64,000 bases of DNA from Lumbricus rubellus (GCA_945859605.1 OX243820.1:35439452-35503451); one strand, 5' to 3'; positions 1 to 11,819 are shown, counted from the stretch's first letter. A program made the numbers and translations. The notes: generated from the sequence alone by a model not told the origin.

Positions 1-30
1 CGAGGTATAGTGTCCTGTTCACGGACATAA

Positions 31-245
31 GAACGATGGACGGACGGATGCAACGGACAAGATCGGACGGACTAGAACGGACGACCGGAGGACTAACGGA
101 CTAGCGGACTAAAGGACTAAAGGACTAGAGGACTAAAGGACTAGAGGACTAAAGGACTAGAGGACTAAAGGACTAGAGGACTAAAGGACCAGAGGACTAA
201 AGGACTAGAGGACTAATGGACTAACGGACTAACGGACTAGAGGAG
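31..245. repeat. Minisatellite, 16-bp unit (GGACTAAAGGACTAGA-like)
   Basis: Tandem copies alternate 'ggactaaa' and 'ggactaga', degenerating at both edges into ggactaacg and acggacgg words. No coding signal was seen. It is simple tandem DNA at the left edge of the window. Confidence 0.9.
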
Positions 246-295
246 TGGACGGCCACCAATGCACCGTCATACGCATGTGCGTCACCATGATGATG

Positions 296-545
296 TCAGG
301 AGGGAGGGAGGAAGGATGAAGAGAGAAGGGAGGAAAGGAGGGAGGAAGGGAGGAAGGGAGGAAAGGAGGGATGAAGGGAGAGAGGGAGATGTTAGAGTGA
401 TATGTCAGGAAAAAACGCAAACTGCGTGTAATGCACTCACAGGCAATAATGCACAGCGTGTATCGAGAAGGATTGAGGACTAGAGAAAGAGAGGGAAGAG
501 GAAGGGGAAGAAAAAGAAGAAGGTGGAGGAGGAGGAGGAATAGGA
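296..545. repeat. Purine-rich low-complexity tract (GGGAGGAA-like)
   Basis: An almost pure G/A strand with irregular gggaggaa and ggaggagga units. Open frames across it on both strands are artefacts of base composition. An (AACG)n run lies further on, at about 690-728. Confidence 0.85.
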
Positions 546-1263
546 GGGGGCTATGGAGAGAGTAGGTGGTAGGTGCAGTAATGTGCTTGCTTCAACTCAG
601 TTGTTAGATGGGTGAAAAAAATATGCGGTCATCATTCTGTTATGTTGTCTGCATAGGAATCAGAATAAAAGGAGGCAGGAAAGAAGGAACGAAAGAATGA
701 ACGAACGAACGAACGAACGAACGAACGAATGATCATATGAACTAAGGTGAGAATTGTCGTGGAGGAGTGTGGTGTTCACCCCCCCCCCACCCACCCACCC
801 ACTCTAGTCGTTGTTAGCATCCATAAAGTAAAGCCTCCAAAAATGGACCTCATCTCTAAAAGAATTAACAGAAATATATGAAAAATTAACAATTTGGAAA
901 GGATAGAAGACATAATTATTTTCTAATACAAAGTATTTTAGTTTGATGTCTATAAATAGCATAAAACATTCTATTTTGATTCAATTATAATTTTTTTGCT
1001 TTTAGTTAAATGAATTTAGCTCCCCCCTTTAATGTCCTTCAACTAAGAAAGAGTGGCTCTCGTGTCCTCAAACTTACAAAAAGTGTCCGTAAATTCAAAA
1101 AAAAGGTTGGGAACCACTGATATAAAAATAGTAGGCAACCCAACACAGCACATCTTAATTATTGAAACACTGTCTCCATCAGAATGCGTTTCTGCTTCTG
1201 CGTTATTCAGCCGCTGGGGACAAAAGAATCGCGATGGAAATGTTTTATTGACACCCTAGAAAA
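546..1263. other. Non-coding stretch with (AACG)n, poly-C and a possible hAT right terminus
   Basis: Holds an (AACG)n run (about 690-728), a C-rich run at about 779-801 and AT-rich sequence. At about 1107-1121, 'ggttgggaaccactg' resembles the right terminus of hAT elements (CAGTGGTTCCCAACC type). I could not find the matching left end. No gene is supported here. Confidence 0.4.
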
Positions 1264-1705
1264 TCACGCAATATGCAGCGTTGTAACTTTAAAAAATGAG
1301 AAAAAAATCAAGTTGGAGGGTCCAAAAAACCCAAGAAAACACAAGAAAACCAAAGTTGCCCATTCTTCGAAAATTTTCACACAATTTCCCGTCCAATAAA
1401 TTCTCAGGAATTTTTTGTCATCCGGACCCAAAAAATCTTTCAATTTCCCGTCCAAAAATCTGATGACCTTTTTAGTCATCCGACCCAAATCCTTTAAAAA
1501 TGTCCACAGTTTCCCGATTTTCAAGCAAAAACCCAAGTTCTTCCCGAAAAACCCATTTTCCAAGTTCGGATTGAAAAACCCAAGATCTTTTTTTGGTCTA
1601 AAAAACCCAAGCAAAAAACTGAAGTTCTTCCCGGACAAAACCCATTTCCCAAGTTTGGATAAAAAAAACAAAGATCTTGGGAGAAACCCCAAGGAGTGGC
1701 AACGT
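1264..1705. repeat. Degenerate dispersed repeat ('aaaaacccaag' / 'tgatgacctttttagtc' modules)
   Basis: Repeated words such as 'aaaacccaag' and 'ttcccg' recur irregularly. The segment 'ctgatgacctttttagtcat' (about 1459-1478) recurs with small changes inside the 4918-5175 hAT MITE and near 63763. This looks like decayed mobile DNA. Open frames on both strands reflect skewed composition only. Confidence 0.5.
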
Positions 1706-2240
1706 GGCAATATGGCCGACGACGCGTCTTTCTGTTCGGACGGAAACCGTCGGAAAGAGCTTTTTCTTCAAGATCCGCGTTTGAGTGTGCTTTATTTTGA
1801 TTAACAGCGGACGAATCGAATACACGGAACGCGGAAAGAGAGAGGAGGAGGAGTAGACTTTACTGTAGGGTCGAGAATGATGTTCCTTTCCCGGGATCAT
1901 ATCGGCCAAATGGTTTCGTGCGAGTACCCACCAGTCCGTCGATCTCGGGTGGTCATAATATAGTCGGCAATTTCTATTTACGACACGCGCATCCATTATG
2001 ATTCTCCTTCGGACGTTATGGCCTGGTCCCAGTCCCAGTCCCTCCTCCAGGAGTCCCATCGTCGTCCGCCCGTCCGTCCGTCCGCGTGTCGCCGGCCTTT
2101 CCCGGCCCGTGGGACGCCAAAATGTTACTACCACTACTTCGACTGCAGTGAACGTTATTTATTCGCTTTTCGGACGGTCGGCGATTTGCGAATGGCCGTG
2201 TTTTTATAGTGAAGAGGAAATCACTCGCTGTCCGTATCTG
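1706..2240 (-). other. GC-rich unassigned segment with LTR-like signals on the minus strand
   Basis: Read on the minus strand, 2240 to 2100 shows a TATAAAA box, then an AATAAA signal, then '...gtaaca' followed by 'tttggcgtcccacggg'. That resembles an LTR end followed by a TGGCG-type primer-binding site. No partner LTR, polypurine tract or retroelement ORF was found, so a truncated LTR fragment is only a suggestion. Confidence 0.25.
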
Positions 2241-2510
2241 TCTGTATGTCTGTCTGTCTTGCTGTTTGCGTAGGTGTCTGTCTGTCTGTCTATCTCTCCG
2301 TTTCTGTCAGTCTGTGAGTGTGTGGATCTGTCTGTCTGTCTGTTTGTGTATGTGTATCTGTTTGTCCGTTTATCTCTGTCTGTATATGTCTGTCTGTCTA
2401 TCTTGCTGTTTGCGTATTTGTCTCTGTATATCTGTCTATCTGTCAGTCTGTCTGTCTGTCCATCTGTCTGTCTGTTTGTCTTCCCTGTGTTGTATCTCCG
2501 TCTCTCCAAA
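2236..2510. repeat. Imperfect (CTGT)n microsatellite
   Basis: Long ctgt/tctg runs with interruptions. All six frames show periodic Cys-Leu-Ser-Val type translation, which is microsatellite translation and not protein coding. Confidence 0.95.
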
Positions 2511-2642
2511 GTCTGCCTTAGTTTGTCTCTGCCGCGTTCACAAAGCTTGCTGCATGCCGAATCAATATCCACGAAATCATTGTTTATGAATCCGACGTCT
2601 ACTACGGCTGTCGTCCAATCCCCGGTGTAGAATTGCGCTGGC

Positions 2643-2643
2643 A

Positions 2644-2740
<97 letters not shown>

Positions 2741-2870
2741 CACACACACACACACACGCGGAGAGAGATAGACAGACAGACAGACAGACACACACACACA
2801 CACAAACACGCACGGAGAGAGATAGACACACACACACGGAGAGAGATAGAGAGACAGACAGTGAGAGGTA
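2643..2870. repeat. (CAGA)n and (CA)n microsatellite
   Basis: A near-perfect (CAGA)n run (2643-2736) passes into (CA)n and interrupted gagagagatagaca blocks. The opposite-sense composition to 2236-2510 gives the pair a potential to fold, but spacing and purity differ, so it is not a transposon. Confidence 0.95.
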
Positions 2871-3114
2871 GATGGATTGGCCTACGGAGAGAGAGAGAGC
2901 GATGCAGGAAGAGAGGTTAAAAATACGGTCGCTGGACTCATTGTGCATTCATTATTCTCACCAGGGGGCAACTGATGGTCTGCTGGGAATCCACGAACCC
3001 CCACCCCCCCTCCCCACCCCACCCCACGATAGCATCCAAGCCAAAGATGGTGCAAGCCACGGAGTCCGTTGCTCGCGAGATGGCGTATGTGGTGATTATC
3101 GGTTTTGCTTTAAC

Positions 3115-3217
3115 TCTATATACACATATATGCATGTATATCCACAATGTTACACATATATACATATATATATGTATATTTTACATTGTATAATATACAT
3201 ATACATGCACTTATTTG

Positions 3218-3250
<33 letters not shown>

Positions 3251-3267
3251 CACACATATATGCATGT
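3115..3267. repeat. (TA)n/(TATACA)n microsatellite, left half
   Basis: Alternating tatata/cacata sequence. The matching right half resumes at 5776 beyond the inserted mariner-type element, so the transposon probably landed in a pre-existing TA-rich repeat. Confidence 0.85.
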
Positions 3268-4413
3268 ACACGGTGTCCCAATTGAACTGATACCCTTTTT
3301 GTTTTGGAGATATCCTCTCCAATTCTAAATGAAACTCTATAAAATTTCAGAAAATGTAAGAGGGATAAATTATCAATGTTTGCTGAAAATTTTATCGAAT
3401 TTTGCCAACAGAGTCCTAAGTTATGCACATTCAAATTTGGGCCACGGAAATTTTAAGTTTCCAACATGTAAAAGATAGGAAATTATTGCTTGCAACTGCA
3501 CACCTTATTTATTAAATTAACAAATGTTACGTCATGTTTCAGTCATTTCCATGATAAGGGACAATAATAAAAATGGTTTTCAGCAAAGATGATTTGAGTT
3601 TAATAAAAAAATTAATAGAAGAAAAAGATCACGGTGCAAAATGTTTTTAAAGAAATTTCCTAACAGAAACTGGCTCATCGCAGCCTTATGAAACTCGCAT
3701 ACGTGACGTTGACCAGTGACCACTTCGAACAGCGAAATGTGGAAGAATGGAATCGTTTTGATCAAGGGGTTTCTGACAATGCAATCAATGAATGGCGAAA
3801 GCGCCTTAGAGCCAGGGCCGGATTAAGCCCTCGGGGGGCCCGCCGCCATATTCTCCGGGGGGGCCCTTAATCCACCTTGACCTTCCGTCACCATGTTCCT
3901 CTCACATGTTAATGCATGCCTCTAATTGACCACAATTTTTTATAACTCGTATGTGTAGCTTAATGAAAACAAAGCTAAGCGACACCATTATATAGACGTC
4001 GATGCAGATATTGTTCAGTCTAACGTACGGTTCAAATCCTATGAAATACCGATCGACAATGCATGGTCAACATTTTTCTACTCTTGGCAGTGTGCAAGCT
4101 GGTTAATATTGTCATTGAAAGAAACGGTGTAATGGATCACTATCAACACTGAGAAGTTCCACTGCAGTTACATGTAGGCCTATACGCGTTTTTCTTGTCA
4201 TTGTTCTCCGCAGATTATTCTTGAACAATGCCAGTTTGACGAAGAATCTAAGATCTTTCACCATTGCAGTTTGATACCATACAAGGCACATGTAGCATAC
4301 ATACGGAGAGCAATGGACACCTTGGGAATGTAGTTTGAAGAGCTTCAGTGTTCTGCACCATGGCAAGAGAAGCTGGTGATTTAGTCCACATACAGCTGCA
4401 GTCTCTGCACTAT

Positions 4414-4623
4414 GCAAACAGTGGCGGCGCTATACCATAGGTCATATATGACGTGACCTGCCTATTTTGCTCTTGACCTGCCTTATGATCTGTCAAAAAT
4501 TCTTTGGAATTTTGATATCTTCGGTACATTAATTTCTTCGACTTAAGCGATGAATAACTCCCATGACCTTGGTGCAACCTCCTAAATTATTGTAGTCCTA
4601 TAGCTGGCGCCGCCACTGTTTGC
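4414..4623. mobile_element. Small TIR element (MITE) nested in the hAT
   Basis: Perfect 17-bp inverted termini GCAAACAGTGGCGGCGC about 210 bp apart. The CAGTGGCGG core is hAT-like. No clear target duplication could be defined because the inverted repeat runs into the flanks. Confidence 0.6.
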
Positions 4624-4917
4624 GCAACATAACGAACTGAACCTTTTCAACAGAGAATAAATTCTGCAGCTTCTAAACCACCAAAATAAATAATTATATA
4701 GGCCTTTGTCTTTTCCAATTCGAGTTACAATTCTCTAATCATGTTAGCATCCAGCGTATCGAAGTGCGTTAAGACTCTGAGCATATTTTGAACTTCTTTG
4801 CATGCAGCATTCCGATAATATTATTATAGGCCCATCTTAATGAAAGCACTAACGGTGACTAACCTACAGTAACTGACGATTTTCCAAAGGTTTCGGCACG
4901 AAATTTATCCTTCCCTA

Positions 4918-5175
4918 CAGGGCCGGATTAAGCAATGTGGGGACCCTGTTCGGGATTTTTTTAAAAAAGTCATCTGGCGAAATTTTCGGTAAAATCATAC
5001 CATTTCATACGCCAAAAAAGTTTATGACCTTTTTTTAGTCATCAGGCGAAATTTCCGGAAAAATAGTCGTTTGGTCGAAAATTGCAAAAAAAATTCTTCA
5101 CATTTGTGGGGGCCCTCTAAAGTGTGGGGGCCCTTGTTCGGCCGAACATGTTGAACATGCCTAAATCCGGCCCTG
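4918..5175. mobile_element. Second CAGGGCCGGATTAAG MITE nested in the hAT
   Basis: A 258-bp copy with the same terminal motif as the surrounding hAT (CAGGGCCGGATTAAGCA at left; inverted at right, ending in AAATCCGGCCCTG). Flanking octamers do not match, so the duplication has decayed or this copy formed by rearrangement. It carries the 'atgacctttttttagtc' module also seen at about 1459 and 63763. Confidence 0.65.
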
Positions 5176-5775
5176 CCTTTAAATGCGACTTCATGCAATT
5201 TTATTTCCCCTCATCAATGATTCAATGCTTCTATTTAAAAGTATGGATCAGAGACAAAATCATGATTATAGATGGCAGATATAATTATAGGAGCCATTGA
5301 TAATTTGATTGCCTTCATAAAATCCAATCAGAAATTATTATTGACAAGAATTTACACACTGCCCTTGGAGTGAAGTTGAATAAATGGGAATGTGGATATT
5401 AAAAATTCTTGTTGGTCACGGACGGGGGGCCCCCTGACGACGGGGGGCCCGCCGCCATGGCAGACATGGCATACTGGTTAATCCGGCCCTGCTTAGAGCA
5501 TGCATTCGAGCTAATGGCGGGCATTTTGAGCATCAGCTTTGGAGAGCAGCGCTAACACTAATTTCCTATCTTTTACATGTTGGAAACTTAAAATTTTCGT
5601 TGCCCAAATTGGAACATGCATAACTGCGGACTCTGTTTGTAGAATTGGATTAAATTTTCAGGAAACATTGATAATTTATCCCTCTTACATGCTCTGAAAT
5701 TTTATAGAGTTTCATTTAGAATTGACAAGTATATCGCCAAAACAAAAAGGGTATCAGTTCAATTGGGACACCGTG

Positions 5776-5809
5776 TATATTATATACAGATATACATGTA
5801 TATACATAT

Positions 5810-5877
<68 letters not shown>

Positions 5878-5880
5878 ATT
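5776..5880. repeat. (TA)n/(GT)n microsatellite, right half
   Basis: Continuation of the TA-rich tract interrupted by the 3269-5775 element, ending in a (TG)n run. Confidence 0.85.
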
Positions 5881-6100
5881 CGTCTTTGTGAATGCATGTG
5901 CAAAAGTACGTATGTAGTTCTTCTGTACTGCCACACATCATCGTGTTTGCAACATTTACTGTACCCTACATGCGTGAAAAATTACTGTGTAGCGGCTGTA
6001 GCCCAATGATGTCGATTACTGTACTGCATGTACAGGCATCAACAGCGCTCGCCAATAAGTTGATGCCCTTTGCTTAGCTTAATAGTAATGCTTCAGCAGA
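5881..6100. other. Short unique spacer
   Basis: No motif or exon was supported between the microsatellite and the next transposon. Confidence 0.5.
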
Positions 6101-6613
6101 CAGGGCGGATCCAGGGGGGTCAATACGGCCATGCCCCCCATTTAAAACTGCCATGGGACGTGTTTCCCATTTAGTCTGAAATTAGCAATACGAATATGGG
6201 TGTAATGGCATATTCATTCATTCATTCATTATTAGAATTTATATAGCGCCTCTTCAAGAAACTACTCAGAGGCGCTCCCAGCCCAGCCACGACCAAAGAA
6301 AAAAGATTTATGGGACTTGAGAAATAAAGATTGACTGGTCAGGTGAAGGAGATGGAGGTTTGGGGAGGTCATATTGGCCCTCCTACTCGGAAAATTGTAT
6401 GGGGCGTGCCCCCCCCCCCCAATTTGGTTTTCAAGTGGAGGATTAAAAAAAGGGTCATCAACTTTTTGGCGGATGAAAAGTACTTTTTTCCTCAGCCAAA
6501 GACCGATCACTATTTTTTGTCGACCAACCAACGAAATTTCGAAAAAAATTCCCCATGTCCCATCCCAAGATCTAAGATTTTGCCCCCCCGGAACAGTTCT
6601 GGATCCGCCACTG
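6101..6613. mobile_element. hAT MITE with 8-bp target duplication TCAGCAGA
   Basis: Terminal CAGGGCGGATCCAG and inverted CTGGATCCGCCACTG; tcagcaga occurs exactly at 6093-6100 and 6614-6621. At 513 bp with no ORF it is a non-autonomous hAT. It carries an antisense fragment of the local SINE tail (about 6238-6285: tatagcgcctctt...ctactcagaggcgctccc), meaning a SINE had inserted in it or its ancestor captured one. Confidence 0.85.
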
Positions 6614-6621
6614 TCAGCAGA

Positions 6622-7974
6622 TGTGACTAAGTGACTAGGTGCAACAATCAGATTGACAGCATCTGCCGTCTAGCGAGTTGCATGTCAATTACAACTTGAA
6701 ATTCGCTACCAGAATAATAATAATAATAATTGTATCATACAACGCAAGGTGATAAAAAGCAATGAGCCAAAGGTTTCAAAACTGCCGTTATACTATTAGG
6801 CTATATTATGGATATAATTGTCTGTTTGGGGTGTTTAAGCTCATTAATATTAAGCTTAGGCCGTTAAAGCACAAGGCATAATAATGTAAGCCTAATTGGC
6901 TTTAGTGACTACAAATATAAATTTCTTGAACTAGAAATGTAACTAAAAAAGTAATTATTTCCACAGGAATAATTGGCAAAGCTTTTAAATGGAATTTTAG
7001 AACTGCACAACGTCTACTGTTTTTTTCGCTCATCACGGTCCAGGTTTTTCTTTTCTCGATCGCATTTAATAATTAATTACGATGTGTCTTCGACTTGTGA
7101 TTTTTCTGATGATCCATAAAATAATTTAGGCCTACTGTCAAATGTCAATGATTAGACGGATGATAATGGGCGATATTGGCCTTTTTTACTGTTCCTATAA
7201 CTGCACACAAGTCCTTTTACAACTGCACGAATCCATTTAGAACTGCACGTTTTGTCGAGAACTGCATCTTAAAAGAGCCCTGGGAACAAGAACGAGAACG
7301 AAAATTTCTTTATGAAGAGAAACTTAAAGAAGGACAAAAACGGACCAACAACGAACTATTATATAATATGTGACATATATGTCGCTTATTTGAGAAGTGC
7401 AGCTGCATCTCCTTTTTGCGTTCTGCTGACACCTGGCGAATAAACGTGTTAATCTTACGTTTTAAAACCGTACGATGTCGCCATCTGTCGAGTAGGAAGT
7501 GTTAACGACTTGTGTTTATTATTACCTCAGCGCATAATGAGAACGGATGGATGATAATCGTCTTTCTTGCGGCTTGCCGCCTGATCCTTCCATTGACAAC
7601 CTTCAGTCGGTTCACTCATCCATCTTTGTGATTTCACAGCGACACGTAGTGTATTATAAAAATGAAAGCCAATACCGGTAGGCTACACAATTATTATACA
7701 CATAGCCTACACACACATAAATGCACATTATATAGGCTAGGGCCTAATACAAAGTTGCATTCGCACGCATATAATTATGCTCGCAGCTCACTCATGCACT
7801 CATTTGTGTGTTTTATGTAATCCGCATAAGCAAAATTAATGTTTTATAAACTTATACATGCGCATGACCATACATCTATAGCATTTATTTAGCATTTATT
7901 TAGCGCATGCATACTTCACCTGACAACGCAGACTTGCGTGCATTTATTTTACAGTTGAGATGGATGGTCAGCGG
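6622..7974. other. AT-rich non-coding region
   Basis: I found no exon with splice signals, no inverted-repeat element and no long ORF. It contains (ATA)n at about 6713-6730 and scattered 'aactgcac' words that recur at 13616-13840. Confidence 0.5.
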
Positions 7975-7978
7975 CGTT

Positions 7979-8162
7979 GGGGGGGGGGGGGGGGTGGGAG
8001 TGGGGGGGGGGGGGGGAGATGAGTGACCATGCATGGTCATCGAACACGGTCAGTTGCAGCAGCAGCTGTCAATCAAGATGAGGATGCGACGCGTGCACAT
8101 CAAGAGATGGGTAATGGTCATTGATGCAAAGCACTCAACAGCAACAGCAACAGCATCAGCAT

Positions 8163-8197
<35 letters not shown>

Positions 8198-8230
8198 GCA
8201 ACAGCATCATCATCAGCAGCAGCAGCAACA
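7979..8230. repeat. Poly-G tracts and (CAG)n/(CAA)n trinucleotide repeat
   Basis: Two G runs near 7979-8016, then imperfect CAG/CAA/CAT triplets (about 8140-8228). The frame translates to Ala/Thr/Ser runs but has no flanking coding sequence, so I read it as a microsatellite. Confidence 0.85.
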
Positions 8231-8444
8231 TATAGCATTGGTCGCTTTCTTCTTCTACGTGAGCATCATTCTGTAACGTTGACTGATTTGCCGACTAAGC
8301 ACATTAAAAACATCGCTTGTATTTTTTATATATAGCCTATAATTATTTATACAAACGGCAAAAGCAATTTATTCCCGTCGCTGATTAAAGTACTCGATAA
8401 ATAATTGCAGGTGGGTGAAGGCCTTCGAAAATCAAATCTAATAT

Positions 8445-8590
8445 AATAATCTTATCTGCAGTCTAATCTAATCTAGTCTTATCTAATCTAATCTTACCTA
8501 ATATAATCTTATCTGCAGTCTAATCTAATCTAGTCTTATCTAATCTAATCTTACCTAATATAATCTTATCTGCAGTCTAATCTAACGTAG
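8445..8590. repeat. Tandem repeat, 57-bp unit
   Basis: The word 'cttatctgcagtctaatc' recurs at 8451, 8508 and 8565 (period 57). Each unit contains shorter taatc/tatctaatc sub-repeats. Confidence 0.85.
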
Positions 8591-9335
8591 CCTACACTCT
8601 AATATAATTATAACCTGATTTAGACTTAAAAAAATTCAATCTGGTCGAAATAGTTAAGCGTAATCTGCCCTAATAGGCAAATAATTAATCTGGACTATAA
8701 TCTATCTAATGTTCTAATCAAACATCTCTATTTTAAGAGAGACGCTATATAAATGCGTTATCTGCCTACAATATGGCGCACATGTTAAAAATTGCTGCTG
8801 TAATTAATATTTATTTATAGCTAATAATAAATTGTATACAGATTAGTTACGGTGGTCTGTTGCATCAAAGGCTAAATTAACTTAAATCGGATTATGGGTC
8901 TAAGACCAACATCTACAAATTAGCCAACAGCGCTTTTGTATAGGCTGCATAATAATAGGCGTATAGGTAGAAAACCGTAAAGCATAACTTTGTCCCTAAA
9001 AGTTTTTTTTACAAGCTTAGGCCTACTACTAATACAAAACTAAAATAAAACATAACTTATATTCGATTCAATTCAATTCCAACAACTGATTTTTGCTCCC
9101 CTTAAACTCTATAATATTCTTTTTATTTGATTTTTGTCTATCTCAGTGTACCAGGTTGCGCTTTGTCAGCCTCTTTTTGTGCACTACAAACAGATTATAG
9201 GCCTAGACCTAGGCTATCCTTCATAAATCGTAAACGCTACAAATTTTCCATAGAAAAATTTATGCTGCAGACACCAGCCTAATACAGCTAGAGAGATTTT
9301 TCAGCAACCTCGCGAAGGAATTCTGGTAGATTTTC

Positions 9336-9345
9336 TATAAAAAAA
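9336..9345 (+). promoter_or_regulatory. Candidate TATA box for the 9449 exon
   Basis: TATAAAAAAA lies about 110 bp upstream of the ATG at 9449 in otherwise gene-free sequence, which would leave a 5' UTR of roughly 80 nt. Position and sequence fit a core promoter. No initiator was verified. Confidence 0.35.
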
Positions 9346-9448
9346 TTGCTTTATATTTGTAAGACTTGGTCAAAGTTGCAGTTTAAAACGAGTCTTTTGA
9401 TTATTGAACAGGTTAACACTACTGACACCTAGCGGGCGAGAGAAGAAG

Positions 9449-9533
9449 ATGGATTGCAGAAGATCCGTAGTCTTTGTTTTATTCATCGTTGCTGTCGTCT
9501 GCTCGGAAATCGTCGCCGCACGACGTATACAGC
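9449..9533 (+). CDS. Exon 1: signal peptide of a putative secreted peptide precursor
   Basis: ATG in good context (aagATGG) opens 28 codons plus one base, then a GTATGT donor. The translation is a classical secretory leader: MDCRRS, a hydrophobic core (VVFVLFIVAVV), then a C-S-E-I-V-A-A stretch with a plausible cleavage site. Phase 1 at its 3' end fits the exon at 11224 and also the exon at 46903. I favour 11224, because that path leads to a cysteine-knot domain and polyadenylation signals. The family cannot be named from this exon alone. A candidate TATA box is at 9336. Confidence 0.55.
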
Positions 9534-10405
9534 GTATGTTTACATCCGTCTAAATTATAATTATAAAATATACACTGTTATAATACAGGGTGGGCTGCGT
9601 GTGCTTCTGCTTAGTAACGAGTAACACAGAGTCCTGAGGATAAGTCAAACGAAAGACTATGGTAGTACCGTAGTGATATTATTTTGCAGTTTAACCCTTT
9701 AATGCCAGAGGGTATAGGATTTCCCATAACATTTACTACCATCTCGGGTTAACGTTACTGTGTGGTAACAAATACCATTAGAGACGCCCTCCTCCTTTAT
9801 CCAGACTTGGGACTGGCACTGGCAGAGTGCAACCAGAGGCGGAGTTACGAAAGACTATAGTATAGGCTATCATTATAAGATGAGTCAGACAAAATATGTA
9901 TCGTCCGTCGGCTGTTAATTAATAATTAATGAACGATCCCTGCTGAGTAATGCTGTCATTACTGACGAATTTTCTCACCAGAATGACACCCGTTCACACA
10001 ACCACCAACACTTACACCACCCAATTTACACCCACACCACTTACACGCACACATCCACACCAATCCACACACACGCACACGCGCACACACACATGCGCAC
10101 ATACGCATGTACACACACTCTCTCTCTCTCACACGCACACACCCACACACCCGCGCACACACACACGCACACACACACACGCACACACCCGCGCACACGC
10201 GCACACACGCACACATGCCCATATAGAATATTATACATGTGGACAAAGAGATGTGATTGTTTCATCTCACATTGTAATCTGTCTGAGTGCCTCGATCTAT
10301 TGTTGACATTCTAAACAGAAATCATAATCAGGAACAGTGTTGTCATTAATTAACGACAAACTCAGTTGCCAGTATACCTATACATCTGTGGATGGGCAAA
10401 ACGTA

Positions 10406-10437
<32 letters not shown>

Positions 10438-11223
10438 ATATATTATATATATGCATTAGCGCATTTACATATATATATACTAAATTTATATATATATAAA
10501 ATATACATAATTATATATAAAATTATAGTTATAATTTATAATTATATACATGTTTATAATATATAAATCATCAAAGCCAGGAGAAGGGACAACTTGTCGA
10601 GAATAGACTTAGACCTACTAACAGTTTCCATAATTTTATACAAATCGGCCTTGAAAAAATCAGGCAAAAAACTTCAGAACTTTTGACCAAAAATTTATGC
10701 ACTATATATAACAATATAAAAATAATTAATTTTTGTGAAAAATCAACTAAAAATTGTTAACCGGCTGTTTCTGCCAAATGCGTTAATATCTTATTTTTGC
10801 TTTAATGCATCACGTGAGTGACGTGAGGTAATATATTACAGCGAGTTTCAGCTTCAGGTGTTACAGTAGGCCTATTAATAATATTAATTAAACGCAAATG
10901 TCAATAATGACGTTATAACGAAAAAGATCAGAGGCCTACTTTCCGGCTGATCCTATAAACGACAAGCGGTCAGTTTTCTCCGCCATTTAAATCAAACCAA
11001 CACAATGATGAGCATGACATTTGTAATCAGCAAATGCATTAACTTCCCAATTAGTTTGAATTTTTCCACTGTTAATTACAAATGGAATGTTATTATGATA
11101 TGTTAAGTCTTCTTTGTGTAGTTTGCAACTATGTGGTCTTCAAGCAAAGGCGAAAATCTTCTTTTACAGTTGGTGGTCAACATTTTTTCGCACGAAATCA
11201 CATTTTTGATATTTTTTATTAAG
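9534..11223 (+). other. Putative intron 1 of the secreted-peptide gene
   Basis: Contains a dispersed repeat (about 9750-9830, relative at 63095-63170), (CA)n at about 10000-10215, and AT-rich simple DNA at 10404-10565. No competing exon was convincing. Confidence 0.4.
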
Positions 11224-11272
11224 GTGGAGGGACTTATCTCCCCGCGGATCATCACTTCTGCCGCCGAGTTTT
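11224..11272 (+). CDS. Exon 2 candidate: short propeptide exon with an Arg-Arg site
   Basis: 49 nt between a T-rich tract ending in AAG and a strong GTAAGA donor. Joined to exon 1 (phase 1) it reads 15 full codons and leaves two bases, exactly what the exon at 24090 requires. It encodes a short segment ending with a dibasic Arg-Arg, a typical prohormone-convertase site just before the cysteine-rich domain. The acceptor (AAG, not CAG/TAG) and small size are weak points. Evidence is phase agreement at both junctions and sensible precursor layout. Confidence 0.4.
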
Positions 11273-11818
11273 GTAAGAAAATCTCATTAGATCTGCTACC
11301 GACTTCGCTGCACAATGAACCCCTACAGTGCCAACGGATTGCTCTTCAGAAACGTGCAGTGGAAAGGCATGCGTGGAGAGAGGAAGAGAAGGAGGAGGAG
11401 GAGGAGGAGTGGAAAGGCATGCGGGGAGAGGAGGGGAAGAGGAGAAGGAGGAGGATGTTGTGTGGGAGGATTCGTGGAAAAGGAAGTCTTTTCCAGCATA
11501 AAGGATCGACCGCGGCGACGTTTCTATAGGTTGCATTGTTAAACTTTAGATGAAGAGGGTGATCGAGGAAATGCCATCAGAAGATATTAATCAATAAGCG
11601 TATAATTATATGCGTATAAATAATATGCATAATACTTATAATGCCCACACAATTGCACACATACATGTAATTATTTTTTATTATTATAGCCTGTATGGAA
11701 CAATACACAGTCACACATATAAAATAAGCTATGTACAATAATATATTATAGAAACATACTTTATGAACAGCTACAACTTCTGTTATCGTGTTTAAAACTG
11801 CTTGTGTGAGTGTGTATC

Positions 11819-11819
<1 letters not shown>

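Larger units (their letters stand above)
3813..5491. mobile_element. hAT-type element with perfect 8-bp target duplication
   Basis: Left end CAGGGCCGGATTAAG and right end in inverted orientation (...TAATCCGGCCCTG). The flanking octamer cttagagc is duplicated exactly at 3805-3812 and 5492-5499. The 8-bp duplication and CAGGG termini are hAT hallmarks. No transposase ORF was seen over its 1679 bp, so it is non-autonomous. It lies inside the transposase tail of the 3269-5775 element and itself contains two smaller TIR elements. Confidence 0.85.
3269..5775 (+). mobile_element. Mariner/Tc1-type deletion derivative with about 225-bp TIRs, interrupted by a hAT
   Basis: Termini CACGGTGTCCCAATTGAACT and its reverse complement face each other and are flanked by TA (3267-3268, 5776-5777). 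The inverted repeats stay similar over about 225 bp (roughly 90% by eye). Inside, plus-strand sequence around 3720-3812 continues after the hAT at 5500 to give a Tc1/mariner transposase C-terminus (NAINEWRKRLRA, then the RANGGHFEH type). Without the hAT and its duplicated target the element would be about 820 bp, so it is a non-autonomous derivative that kept only the transposase tail. Confidence 0.8.

Noticed and set aside
2204..2948. Cys/Leu/Ser/Val-rich or Arg/Gln/Thr/Asp-rich ORFs on both strands
   Set aside because: These are translations of (CTGT)n and (CAGA)n microsatellites; the same applies near 12700, 14750, 21912, 23735 and 25150.
8033..8335. ORF with Ala/Thr/Ser runs as a possible transcription-factor exon
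   Set aside because: It is an imperfect CAG/CAA microsatellite without flanking conserved sequence or splice support.
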